NCBI GenBank assembly: GCA_002698985.1
Contig: PAAY01000039.1
Location: 19,886-83,885, forward strand
Length of the DNA stretch: 64,000 nucleotides
Source of the DNA: Saprospirales bacterium
Lineage (GTDB): Bacteria > Bacteroidota > Bacteroidia > Chitinophagales > Saprospiraceae
Direction of reading: 5' to 3'
Both the position numbers and the translations under genes were made by a program. The notes beneath the pieces are model-generated. The model searched no databases. It was not told the DNA's origin and saw nothing but the letters and a program-made list of their open reading frames with translations. Positions 50,649 to 59,205 of the stretch are shown piece after piece (position 1 is the first letter of the stretch; every line of letters begins with the position of its first letter).

Positions 50649-52511
50649 TCAGTCCAGAACGAACTCCTCCTGCCAGTTGTCTTTTTTGTCCCAATCGGGT
50701 TGTTCCCGCTTTTCGAAGAGGTAGTCTCCAATCACCAGGTAGTCCATTTCCGTGCGCATGAAGCAGCGGTAGGCATCATCCGGTGTGCATACAATGGGTT
50801 CACCCCTTACGTTGAAGCTGGTATTGACCAGCACGCCGACCCCGGTCAGCGCTTTGAATTTTTCCAGCAGGGTGTGGTAACGGGGGTTGGTTTCCCTGTG
50901 AACGGTCTGGATCCGGGCCGAGAAGTCCACATGCGTGATGGCCGGCAAGTCAGATCGCTGGATGTACAATCGCTCCATCAGGGGCAGCTCGTAATAATTA
51001 TCAGGCAGGGTGGCCTTGTGCTTGTCATTCACATCGGCCACCAGCAGCATGTAAGGCGAAGGCCCGTCCAGTTCGAAGTACTCCGACACTTCCTCCGCCA
51101 GCACAGATGGTGCAAAGGGGCGGAAACTTTCGCGGTACTTGATCTTAAGGTTCAGCTTCTTCTGCATTTCGGTGTTGCGGGCATCTCCCAGGATGCTGCG
51201 TGCACCCAATGCCCGTGGGCCGAATTCCATGCGCCCCTGCATCCAGCCCACCACATGGCCCTGGTCGATGATGCCAGCCACCTGTTCGGCCAGCTGGTCA
51301 AAATTGTCAAACTTGATGAAAGGAGCCTTGTATTTCCTGGCCATCACCTCAACGTCGATAAAGCTGTATTCCGGACCGAGGTAGGAGCCCTTCATGGCAT
51401 CGGCCTTTCCGTCCGGTTTCCGCTCCTGATCGAAGTAAAGGTGGTAAGCAGCCTGGGCAGCTCCCAGTGCACCACCTGCATCGCCGGCAGCCGGCTGGAT
51501 GAAAATTTCTTTGAAAAGGCCTGAGCGCAGCAGTTTTCCGTTCGCTACGCAATTGAGCGCCACCCCACCCGCCATGCAAAGGTTGTCAAGTCCAGTGAGC
51601 CGTTTGGCCTCTGCAGCCATCAGCATCACCACCTCTTCGGTGACTTCCTGAATGGCCAGCGCCAGGTTGCAGTGGTGCTGCTCCAGCCGCTCATCCGGAC
51701 TGCGTTTTGGGAAGCCAAACAGCTTCTCCCAGGCGGCGTCTTTTACCATGCGCAGGCCGGTGGCGTAGTTGAAGTAATCCTGGTTCAGCCAGATGGAACC
51801 GTCGGGTTTGATGTCAACCAGTTCTTTTTTGATGGTATCCACAAAGCGGGCAACTTCCTCCGAGCCCGGTATGCCGTAGGGGGCCAGTCCCATCAACTTG
51901 TACTCGCCGGAGTTCACCCGGAAGCCGAGGTAATAGGTAAAGGCCGAATAAAGCAAGCCCAAAGAGTGCGGAAAACGCAGCTCTTTCAAGATTTTTATAT
52001 CCTTTCCTTCGCCAATGCAAATAGAGGCCGTAGCCCATTCCCCCACGCCGTCGAGGGTCAGAATGGCAGCTTTTTCAAATGGCGAAGGATAAAAGGCACT
52101 TGCAGCATGAGACAGGTGGTGTTCCGGAAAGAGCAATTTGACCTTGCTCTTTTTGAATTCCATCACCTTCCCCAATTCCTCATAAATCATCCTTTTCAGA
52201 AACATCTTCTCCTTCAGCCAAACGGGCATGGACATGATGAATGAGCGTAGCCCCTTCGGGGCAAAACCGTAATAGGTTTCCAACAGGCGCTCAAATTTCA
52301 GAAGGGGTTTGTCGTAAAAAACGATGGCATCGAGCTCATCGATGGTAAGGCCGGCGTACTCCAGGCAATAACGAACGGCGTTCGTGGGAAAGCCCGGGTC
52401 GTGTTTTTTGCGGGTGAAGCGCTCCTCCTGCGCAGCAGCGATGATCTCCCCTCCATCGATGACGGCCGCTGCAGAGTCGTGGTAAAAGGCGGATATTCCT
52501 AAAATTTTCAT
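50649..52511 (-). CDS. NodU/SxtI family carbamoyltransferase, copy 2
   Basis: A 620-aa enzyme, started at ATG 52511 (MKILGISAFYHDSAAAVIDGG). Kae1-like domain with LFPEHHLSHAASAFYPSPF (metal-binding His residues), AILTLDGVGEWATASI, NLCMAGGVALNCVANGKLLR. C-terminal domain with GWMQGRMEFGPRALGARSILGDAR, SFRPFAPSVLAEE and GVLVNTSFNVRGEPIV. This long form is the one that goes with DUF5989 and SxtJ, as found here directly downstream. It is about a third identical by eye to copy 1, so the two are ancient paralogues, not a recent duplication. Substrate probably a sugar hydroxyl of the polymer. Confidence 0.9.
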   Translation of the reverse strand: MKILGISAFYHDSAAAVIDGGEIIAAAQEERFTRKKHDPGFPTNAVRYCLEYAGLTIDELDAIVFYDKPLLKFERLLETYYGFAPKGLRSFIMSMPVWLKEKMFLKRMIYEELGKVMEFKKSKVKLLFPEHHLSHAASAFYPSPFEKAAILTLDGVGEWATASICIGEGKDIKILKELRFPHSLGLLYSAFTYYLGFRVNSGEYKLMGLAPYGIPGSEEVARFVDTIKKELVDIKPDGSIWLNQDYFNYATGLRMVKDAAWEKLFGFPKRSPDERLEQHHCNLALAIQEVTEEVVMLMAAEAKRLTGLDNLCMAGGVALNCVANGKLLRSGLFKEIFIQPAAGDAGGALGAAQAAYHLYFDQERKPDGKADAMKGSYLGPEYSFIDVEVMARKYKAPFIKFDNFDQLAEQVAGIIDQGHVVGWMQGRMEFGPRALGARSILGDARNTEMQKKLNLKIKYRESFRPFAPSVLAEEVSEYFELDGPSPYMLLVADVNDKHKATLPDNYYELPLMERLYIQRSDLPAITHVDFSARIQTVHRETNPRYHTLLEKFKALTGVGVLVNTSFNVRGEPIVCTPDDAYRCFMRTEMDYLVIGDYLFEKREQPDWDKKDNWQEEFVLD

Positions 52512-52563
52512 TTTGTGTCTATTCTGGGTGTTTGGTCGGGCCAAGCGTGTGGCCCGGGCTGTC

Positions 52564-53748
52564 TCACAGATGGAAGCTGACTTCCTGCTGTGCAGGTTGA
52601 AGAATATTGTTTGTCAGGATAAAATTCCAGAGTCCTTGCGCCACCTTCCGGTGGCCTTCGGAGTTCAGATGATCGTCCATGAGGTAGTAGTCATTTTCCG
52701 ACAGCAGCTCATTGACCGGAAAAAGGTACACCTGTGGCATCGGATTTTGCCGAAGGAAATCTTTCATGGCCGCATACCAGCCCCCATCCGGTTTCCCGCC
52801 CTCCAGGTCCATGATCACCAGCGGCAGGTCAACCTCTTCCTTCCATTTTGCGACGATGGCAAAAAACTGCTCGAGGCATGGTTCTGTAGAGGCCTCCATT
52901 GGCGAGCCAAAGGCCCTTCGGAGGGCACAGCGCAGCAATGAGGAGCTGTACTTCAGCGGATAGTAGTACTGCTGCAATTCGTTCCGACGGCGGGCTGCTT
53001 CGTAAGTCCAGCGGGGGCTTATTTCCAAATCTAAGTCGTTGTGAACGTAGGCCGAATTTTCGGAGGTATCGTTGGCACAAAACTGCCAGACCACCAGCCG
53101 TGAACTTTCCGGCCGGTATTTTTTCCAGGCCATCAGCTCACGGGCAGTGCCAAATGAGGGCATCCCCAGGTTGAGGATTTGCATGCCCGACAGCTTTTCC
53201 ACTACCTTCGGAAAAGCCTGCTCCGCCTCCACGCCCCAGCCCATGGTAAAGGAATCGCCCAGAAAAACGATTTCCCCATTCCGAAAATCCTGTTCCTCAG
53301 CCCTGAACCCGGAGGCGTGGATGTTCAGTTCATTGGTGTATTCCAGGTTGCTGAAAGTGCTCTGCCCCGGCCGGAGGGTGTAAAAGAAATCCTCGTTGTA
53401 GCAGCCGGAGGTACTCGTCAGAAAAGGAATGGAGCGCAGTTCATTCAGGTAGAGCTCCTGCAGCATGTTGCGGGACATGATTCCGCCCTGCTGGTTCATC
53501 GCTGCCAGGTGCAAGTCGATGGCCAGGCAGAGCTCCAATACGCCCAGCACCACCAGCGGCACAGCCGGCCTCAGCCCTGTCAGCCTGCCACCGTACACGA
53601 GCAGCAGCAAAAGGCCTCCAATCAAGAATACGGGCAGCAAATACACTGTTGGCTGCCAGATGGCAAACCAGCTTTTTTTCAGAATGGCAACGGAAAAAAG
53701 CAGCATGCCCAAACCGGCCAATGAAAGTTGTTTTTGTCGAAGACTCAT
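52564..53748 (-). CDS. Membrane-anchored SGNH/GDSL hydrolase-like protein
   Basis: A 394-aa protein. Three N-terminal hydrophobic helices (residues about 10-80) anchor it; the rest is an SGNH fold: block I EIVFLGDSFTMGWGVE (Ser), block III region VVWQFCANDTSENS (Asn), and block V LMDDHLNSEGHRKVA (Asp and His). Such proteins remove or add O-acyl groups on sugars. The gene is 52 bases upstream of the carbamoyltransferase, in the same direction, and similar SGNH genes travel with NodU-SxtJ blocks, so they probably decorate the same glycan. Confidence 0.75.
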   Translation of the reverse strand: MSLRQKQLSLAGLGMLLFSVAILKKSWFAIWQPTVYLLPVFLIGGLLLLLVYGGRLTGLRPAVPLVVLGVLELCLAIDLHLAAMNQQGGIMSRNMLQELYLNELRSIPFLTSTSGCYNEDFFYTLRPGQSTFSNLEYTNELNIHASGFRAEEQDFRNGEIVFLGDSFTMGWGVEAEQAFPKVVEKLSGMQILNLGMPSFGTARELMAWKKYRPESSRLVVWQFCANDTSENSAYVHNDLDLEISPRWTYEAARRRNELQQYYYPLKYSSSLLRCALRRAFGSPMEASTEPCLEQFFAIVAKWKEEVDLPLVIMDLEGGKPDGGWYAAMKDFLRQNPMPQVYLFPVNELLSENDYYLMDDHLNSEGHRKVAQGLWNFILTNNILQPAQQEVSFHL

Positions 53749-53843
53749 TTAAGTGATTAGAATCGGGGATGTGGAAGCATTCCGACAAATATGAATCAAA
53801 AATTCAATATACCAGCAGCCATTCAAAATTCATGGCTGCCCGT

Positions 53844-55682
53844 TCAATCGAGGTTGCGTTCCAGCCAATCTTCCAGCACCACCAGCACCCAGATGCGTGA
53901 CCACAACGTGTCATTGCGACCTGAGAGAAACTCCTGCCACATCGCATTCACCTGCCCAAAGTCAAACAAATTCCTGGTTCTCAGCCTGTTCAGCCTCGCT
54001 TCGCAAAACTGCCTCAGGGCACCTTTCATCCAGACTTTCCAGGGCAGGTCGAAACCTTGTTTTTTTCTGAAGACCACTTCCTTCGGCAAAAGGTCGCCAA
54101 GGGCTTCCACCAGCAATTTCTTCGGATAATCGGGTCGTTTGCAGGGGTCAGAAATGCGAAGAACACACTCCACCAGCTCGTGGTCGAAAAACGGCACCCT
54201 GACCTCCAGTGCGTGCGCCATGCTCATCTGATCGGTGTCTTTCAGGAGCACATCCTGGGTATAGAGTGCCAGGTCTGCAAGGGTGATCCGGCTGAACACC
54301 GGCAGCTTGCTATTTTGCTGTAATAGGCCATTGAGCTGCGGGGGCTCCAAGCCCATTTTCCGAAGGCTGGCATCGGTCAATACTTTGCGGAAAGAGGGCA
54401 GCAACTGTTCGGCGCTGTTGCCGGCAGCGGCAGCAATTTCCTGCAATTTTTCTCCCTGGTGGCTGTGCATAAATGTCGCCGCCACCTTCATCGCCATTTT
54501 CCGAAGGGAAACCGGCAAATGCCAGAACAAGGGCAAACGCCCCAACCGGAGGCTCTTGAAATAGGGCCCGTAGCCCATGAACAACTCATCGCCGCCCAGC
54601 CCGCTCAAGGCAACGGTGATACCCGCCGCTTTGGTCACCTTCGAAACCACATAGGTGTTGATGGCATCGCCGCTGGGCGTATCCATCGCCGCCAGTGCAT
54701 CGGGCAGGGATTCCAGAAAACTGTCAGGCCGGAGCAGGATGGGATGGTGGTTCGTTTTGAATCGCTGCGCAACCTGCCCCGAAAAAGCCGACTCGTCAAA
54801 TTTCTGTTCTTCGAAAACGACGGAGAAGGTTTCCACCGGCCGCTCTGAGGCCTGCGCCATCAGCGCCACGATGGCGGAACTGTCGATGCCGCCAGAGAGG
54901 AAGGCACCCAGCGGTACATCACTGATCATGCGCCTTTCAACAGCCTTGCCGAGCAGTTCCCGGGCCTGCTTGCGGGCCTGATCACAATCCCCGACAAGGG
55001 GGCCTTGCACCTGCGGCTCCCAGTATCTTTTCTTCTCAATTTTTCCGTTCCGGAAAATGGCGTACTCGGCGGGGCGCAGCTGCCGGATGCCCTCCACCAG
55101 CGTTTCAGGCGGATGCACTGCCTGAAAAGCCAGGTACCTCGCCAGCGACCTGCGATCGAGCGCCTTTTCCAATCCGGCGCCGTGAATCACCGCACGAATT
55201 TCCGAAGCAAAATAGAGCTGCTCCCCCCGATGGGCATAATACAGCGGCTTGATGCCCAGCCGGTCACGCACCAGAAACAGCGATTCCTCCTCATCGTCCC
55301 AAATGGCAATGGCGAACATGCCGTTGAACCGCTCCAGGCAGGCCGGCCCCCATTTGATATAGGCCGCAAGCACCACCTCGGTGTCGCAATTCGTCCTGAA
55401 GGGGTAGCCGGACAGTTGCTGTTTCACCTCCCGGTAATTGTACACCTCGCCGTTGAAGACAATGGTGTAGCGACCGGTGACATCGCTCATGGGCTGGTTG
55501 GCCGCCTCACTCAGATCGATGATGGACAGGCGGCGATGCCCCAGGGCCACTTTTTCAGATTCGTAAAAACCTTCGGCATCCGGCCCCCGGTGGGCCAGTA
55601 AGTTGGTCATGTGCGCTATCGTCGCCCGCCGGCGGCGGTCAACGGAAGTCCACGGACCTGCTATGCCTGTGATGCCGCACAT
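53844..55682 (-). CDS. asnB: Glutamine-hydrolysing asparagine synthase family protein
   Basis: A 612-aa amidotransferase. Cys2 (MCGITGIAG) is the glutaminase nucleophile; RRLSIIDLSEAANQPM and VFNGEVYNYREVKQQL complete that domain (residues 1-200). The synthetase domain has PLGAFLSGGIDSSAIVALMA (ATP-binding) and GGDELFMGYG. In glycan clusters these proteins are thought to form amides on uronic acids or amino sugars instead of free asparagine. Its placement between the GT4 and SGNH genes supports such a role, but the reaction is not shown. Confidence 0.88.
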   Translation of the reverse strand: MCGITGIAGPWTSVDRRRRATIAHMTNLLAHRGPDAEGFYESEKVALGHRRLSIIDLSEAANQPMSDVTGRYTIVFNGEVYNYREVKQQLSGYPFRTNCDTEVVLAAYIKWGPACLERFNGMFAIAIWDDEEESLFLVRDRLGIKPLYYAHRGEQLYFASEIRAVIHGAGLEKALDRRSLARYLAFQAVHPPETLVEGIRQLRPAEYAIFRNGKIEKKRYWEPQVQGPLVGDCDQARKQARELLGKAVERRMISDVPLGAFLSGGIDSSAIVALMAQASERPVETFSVVFEEQKFDESAFSGQVAQRFKTNHHPILLRPDSFLESLPDALAAMDTPSGDAINTYVVSKVTKAAGITVALSGLGGDELFMGYGPYFKSLRLGRLPLFWHLPVSLRKMAMKVAATFMHSHQGEKLQEIAAAAGNSAEQLLPSFRKVLTDASLRKMGLEPPQLNGLLQQNSKLPVFSRITLADLALYTQDVLLKDTDQMSMAHALEVRVPFFDHELVECVLRISDPCKRPDYPKKLLVEALGDLLPKEVVFRKKQGFDLPWKVWMKGALRQFCEARLNRLRTRNLFDFGQVNAMWQEFLSGRNDTLWSRIWVLVVLEDWLERNLD

Positions 55683-55684
55683 TG

Positions 55685-55746
55685 GTTGGGATTATGAAGG
55701 ATTATAGGGATTATGGGGATTATGAGGATTATAGGGATTTTGGGGG
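55685..55746. repeat. GGATTATAG-type tandem repeat
   Basis: About six units of GGGATTAT(G/A)G between asnB and the upstream glycosyltransferase. It is the complement of the CCATAATCC units at 49990-50055 and 31273-31319. Confidence 0.55.
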
Positions 55747-56742
55747 TTAACCGACAACCGACCTGTACACATCCAGGTACATTTCGGCAACCCGGTCGGG
55801 GTCGAAGCGCTTGACATTTTCAAATCCGTTTTGAATCAGCTGCTCCCGGTATTCATCGTCTTCTATGACCTTTTGGATGCCCTGGCGGATGGAGTCCACA
55901 TCGTAGGGATCCACCAGACAGGCGGCATTGCCGGCCACCCAGGGCATGGAAGTTACGTTGCCCGTCACCACGGGGCGACCGGTGGCGTTGGCCTCCAGAA
56001 TGGGCATGCCGAAGCCCTCATAGGTGCTTGCGAAGGCCAGCATATCACATTCCTGGTATTTTCTGATCACGTCCTCAAAAGGAATGCTGTAGGCGTTTTC
56101 ATAAGCCACACCGTGCTGCTCCAACAGCGCCAGCTGCTCATCCGACAATTTGCCGATGATGGACAACTTGCAACTGATCCCGGAAAGTGCCTCCACCAGC
56201 CGCTCCAGGTTTTTGTTGGGCGCCGTACCGATGTGCAAAATCACCGGGCAGTCTTTGTTGAATGTTTTGGGAACGGGCGTAAAGCCCTGGGAAATAGCCA
56301 CCGGCACAATAACGACCTTGTCAGGTGAGCAGCCGGTAAACTGGATGATGTCGTTTTTTGACGCCTCAGAAATGGTGGTGACCACCCTTGCACGGGCTAC
56401 CGGCCAGTCGAGGAAGAGCTTTTTATAAAGCCACCTTGAAAGACCACTTTTGACGTGCATAAGGTAACAGTCCAGCACGGTCAATACCGTGCGGTTGGGG
56501 TCCAGCAGAATGGCCAGGAAGTTTACATCCCCGGTTACATGGTTCACCTGCCCCTGGCGGAAGCGGGCCTCGATCATGTTGTAGAGCCGCCTCAGCAAAC
56601 CCGAACTCACGTACCGGGATATGGCCACCCGGGCTTCGATGCGGTTGGCAAGCCGCCGGCGCACATCATCGAATACAATCTCGAGACTGAAATTGCCGCT
56701 GCTGCGGGGCTTGCGCTGAAAAAATACGACCTGAAGTTTCAT
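55747..56742 (-). CDS. Family 4 glycosyltransferase
   Basis: A 331-aa GT-B enzyme. The N-terminal half is short (MKLQVVFFQRKPRSSGNFSLEIVF, HVTGDVNFLAILLD, TISEASKNDIIQFTG); the donor domain has PVILHIGTAPNKNLERLVEAL, the middle ECDMLAFASTYEGFGMPILEA (with the EX7E pair) and NVTSMPWVAGNAACLVDPYD. This is the mannosyl/rhamnosyltransferase type frequent in O-antigen loci. The donor is not determined, although the adjacent gmd points to a GDP-sugar as one possibility. Confidence 0.85.
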   Translation of the reverse strand: MKLQVVFFQRKPRSSGNFSLEIVFDDVRRRLANRIEARVAISRYVSSGLLRRLYNMIEARFRQGQVNHVTGDVNFLAILLDPNRTVLTVLDCYLMHVKSGLSRWLYKKLFLDWPVARARVVTTISEASKNDIIQFTGCSPDKVVIVPVAISQGFTPVPKTFNKDCPVILHIGTAPNKNLERLVEALSGISCKLSIIGKLSDEQLALLEQHGVAYENAYSIPFEDVIRKYQECDMLAFASTYEGFGMPILEANATGRPVVTGNVTSMPWVAGNAACLVDPYDVDSIRQGIQKVIEDDEYREQLIQNGFENVKRFDPDRVAEMYLDVYRSVVG

Positions 56743-56744
56743 GT

Positions 56745-56878
56745 AAGAGTAGAGAGTAGGGAGTAGAGAGTAGGGAGTAGGGAGTAGGGTTTAGGGAGTA
56801 GGTTTTAGGGTTTAGGGTTTGGGGTTTGGGGTTTGGGGAGGGCTAGTCCTTTCATCCCTCATCCCTCATCCCTCATCC
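56745..56878. repeat. GAGTAGGG / TTTAGGG / CATCCCTC repeat stretch
   Basis: Tandem GAGAGTAGGGAGTA units, then TTTAGGGTTTAGGG and GGTTTGGG units, GGAGGGCTAGTCC, and four CATCCCT units up to the gmd stop. Mixed low-complexity DNA of the same families as elsewhere; no gene. Confidence 0.6.
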
Positions 56879-57841
56879 CTAAGAAAAGCTCCGCATCTCC
56901 TCCTCCAGCAGGATGTCAAGGACATCGAAGAAGGACAAGTTGTACTCCCAATTCAAATTAGTGCGGGCTTTGGAGTTGTCACCGTAATTGTCCATTATTT
57001 CCGTGGGGCGAAACAGGTTCTTGCTCACCACTAGCCTGTCCATGGGGATGCCGAGGCGGCCGAAGATGTGTTCGATGATTTCACGAAGGGAAACAGACTT
57101 GCCGGAGCAGATGATGTAATCGTCCGGAGTATCCTGCTGAAGCATCAGCCACATGGCCTTGACGTATTCTTTGGCGTAGCCGAAGTCCCTGCGGATGTCG
57201 ATGTTTCCAACTTCCAGCACTTCCCGCTGGCCCTTTTTGATTTCTATGGCCTGACGCAGCACTTTTTTGACGAAGAAATTTTCGCTTCGCAAAAAGGACT
57301 CGTGGTTGAACAGGATGCCGCAACTGGTAAAGAGGCTGTGCACTTCCCGGTAATTGATGGCGATCCAATGCGCCGAAGCCTTGCTGATGCCATAGGGGCT
57401 GAGGGGGTGCAGCACGCTGTTTTCCTGAATGGGCAAGGTGGCGGGCTTGCCGTACATCTCACTGCTGGACGCCTGGTAAAAGCGAATATCCGGGTTGACC
57501 AGTTTGATGGCCTCCAACAAGTACAGCACCGAGATGATGTTGAAGTGAATGGTGCTGATGGGCTGGGCAAAAGAGGTTGAAACAGAGCTTTGCGCAGCGA
57601 GGTTGTAGATTTCATCGGGTTTCAGCCGGGCAATGAGGTTGATGATCTGAGAGTGATCCTGGAGATCGCAATATTCCAGTTCCACCTCTTTGTCGATGCC
57701 CAGGTAGGCCAGCCCTTTGAGGCGGGGATTCAGGTAGCTCCTGACCAGCCCGATGACCCGGTACCCCTTGCCGAGGAGGAATTCGCTGAGGTAGGCGCCA
57801 TCCTGCCCGGTGATGCCGGTGATGAGGGCTGTTTTTTTCAA
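56879..57841 (-). CDS. gmd: GDP-mannose 4,6-dehydratase, TTG start
   Basis: A 320-aa short-chain dehydrogenase that makes GDP-4-keto-6-deoxymannose from GDP-mannose. KKTALITGITGQDGAYLSEFL (NADP site), ASSSEMYG (catalytic Ser/Glu), SPYGISKASAHW (Tyr and Lys) and GILFNHESFLR are specific for GMD. The start codon is TTG at 57841-57839, overlapping the TGA of the polymerase gene (TTGA); the next Met is far inside. GDP-fucose or GDP-rhamnose synthase, which would use its product, is not in the window; it may be further away or outside the locus. Confidence 0.92.
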   Translation of the reverse strand: MKKTALITGITGQDGAYLSEFLLGKGYRVIGLVRSYLNPRLKGLAYLGIDKEVELEYCDLQDHSQIINLIARLKPDEIYNLAAQSSVSTSFAQPISTIHFNIISVLYLLEAIKLVNPDIRFYQASSSEMYGKPATLPIQENSVLHPLSPYGISKASAHWIAINYREVHSLFTSCGILFNHESFLRSENFFVKKVLRQAIEIKKGQREVLEVGNIDIRRDFGYAKEYVKAMWLMLQQDTPDDYIICSGKSVSLREIIEHIFGRLGIPMDRLVVSKNLFRPTEIMDNYGDNSKARTNLNWEYNLSFFDVLDILLEEEMRSFS

Positions 57842-59199
57842 TAGACTTTTGTTTTGTACATGATGGCCACAGCCAGGTCAAAGAAGAAAAAGAACAGAAA
57901 GAATTTGATGATGTGGTTGAGTACGGTCACAAAGTCCGTCTCCACACTCAAGGCTCCGAAAAAGGCCAGCGGCAACCACAGTACGATGTAAGGCCGCTCC
58001 TGTCCCACTTTGAGGAACCAGGTGTAGATGTAGTTGAGGAACAAGGCAAAAAGAAACAGGAACACCGCAGCTCCGCCAAAGCCGAAATTGACATAAGCCT
58101 CTCCCAGCAAGCCGATGTTCATGCCGGAGCCCTGCACATCAAAACCACAGAAACGCATCATCTTTTCCGCCCCGCCGGCCTCCGGTTTGTTGGGCCACAA
58201 GGCCCGTGGCACAATTGACGAAGCAACAGCAACGAATATGGTTTCGCCTTTGGCAAATGGCTCATTGGACGGAGTGTACTCGATGGCCATGCTGGTGAGG
58301 TAGCCCTGGTTGAGCCGGCCCATAGAGGCCAGGGTTTGCTCGGGGGAAAAGATGGCATCCATGGAAAATTTTTCCGTCAGCAAATGCCGGTACACATCCA
58401 CCGAGGACATACCGGCATAGTCGCCCCGCTCAAACCAGATGGCGCTGCGGTATTCGTGTTTGATAACGTTGAGCACACCCACCAGAAAAATGAAAGTTGC
58501 CGCTCCGGCCACTTTGTGCCACAGCTTCATGGGATAAATCATCAGGTAGAACATGCTCAGCAGCGTCAGCCACCAAAAGAACTCCCCGATCATTCCCCTG
58601 CCGAGGGCCTCCAGAAACATGAGCCCGAGAAAACCGAAAAACAGGGGACGCCCCAGGCGGTGGCCCGAAAAGAGCAGGTAAAGAATGCCCACCTTGGCAA
58701 GTCCTGAAAGGAACTCGCCTATGAATCCAAGGGAAATAACATTGTTGAGTACGGTGCTGCCCACACCCAGCATGAACAGAAACATGCCGAGCTTCTGAAA
58801 CTTCTCGTCTTCTTTCACCTTCAGAACCAGGTTTTCCAGTTCAGCCCTGTTGCGAAGCGGAATGGAAAAGGCAAACAGAATGGCCATTACCGAAGGAATG
58901 GCCAGCCTGAAGTAATTCTCAGCCACCGGCAGGTAGATGTCGTACTCCTTCATGTAGGCCTCGTCCAGTTGGGCAAACAAGGCGGGAGTAAAGAGCAGGA
59001 ACATCACGTTGAGCAACTCCAGCAACTCGATGAAAATGAGCTTCTTGCCGAAGTTGAGGAACAGCTTCAAAAAGTAGAAAACGGCAAAGGCAATCGAAAA
59101 AGGAAAAATGAAGCTCACATCCGTCAACGAATTCGGTTGCAGTATCAGCACAAGGGCCGCCAAAACGAGAAATGCCTGTGTGAGCTTTGGAGGTAGCAT
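57838..59199 (-). CDS. O-antigen/EPS polymerase-like membrane protein (Wzy type)
   Basis: A 453-aa protein with about eleven hydrophobic segments (LTQAFLVLAALVLIL, FSIAFAVFYFLKLFLNFG, FGFGGAAVFLFLFALFLNYIY, IKFFLFFFFFDLAVAIMY). A long periplasmic loop around residues 270-350 (YRHLLTEKFSMDAIFS, ALWPNKPEAGGAEKMMRFCG) is typical of polymerases that join repeat units. There is no Wzx flippase in the window. The sequence family is diverse, so the call is by topology and neighbourhood. It overlaps the gmd start (TTGA). Confidence 0.7.
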   Translation of the reverse strand: MLPPKLTQAFLVLAALVLILQPNSLTDVSFIFPFSIAFAVFYFLKLFLNFGKKLIFIELLELLNVMFLLFTPALFAQLDEAYMKEYDIYLPVAENYFRLAIPSVMAILFAFSIPLRNRAELENLVLKVKEDEKFQKLGMFLFMLGVGSTVLNNVISLGFIGEFLSGLAKVGILYLLFSGHRLGRPLFFGFLGLMFLEALGRGMIGEFFWWLTLLSMFYLMIYPMKLWHKVAGAATFIFLVGVLNVIKHEYRSAIWFERGDYAGMSSVDVYRHLLTEKFSMDAIFSPEQTLASMGRLNQGYLTSMAIEYTPSNEPFAKGETIFVAVASSIVPRALWPNKPEAGGAEKMMRFCGFDVQGSGMNIGLLGEAYVNFGFGGAAVFLFLFALFLNYIYTWFLKVGQERPYIVLWLPLAFFGALSVETDFVTVLNHIIKFFLFFFFFDLAVAIMYKTKVY

Positions 59200-59205
59200 T
59201 TATTC

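Noticed and set aside
50061..52511. Saxitoxin biosynthesis
   Set aside because: Only the carbamoyltransferase and the J/K-like proteins are present; no sxtA polyketide synthase, amidinotransferase or tailoring oxygenases. The neighbours are glycan genes.
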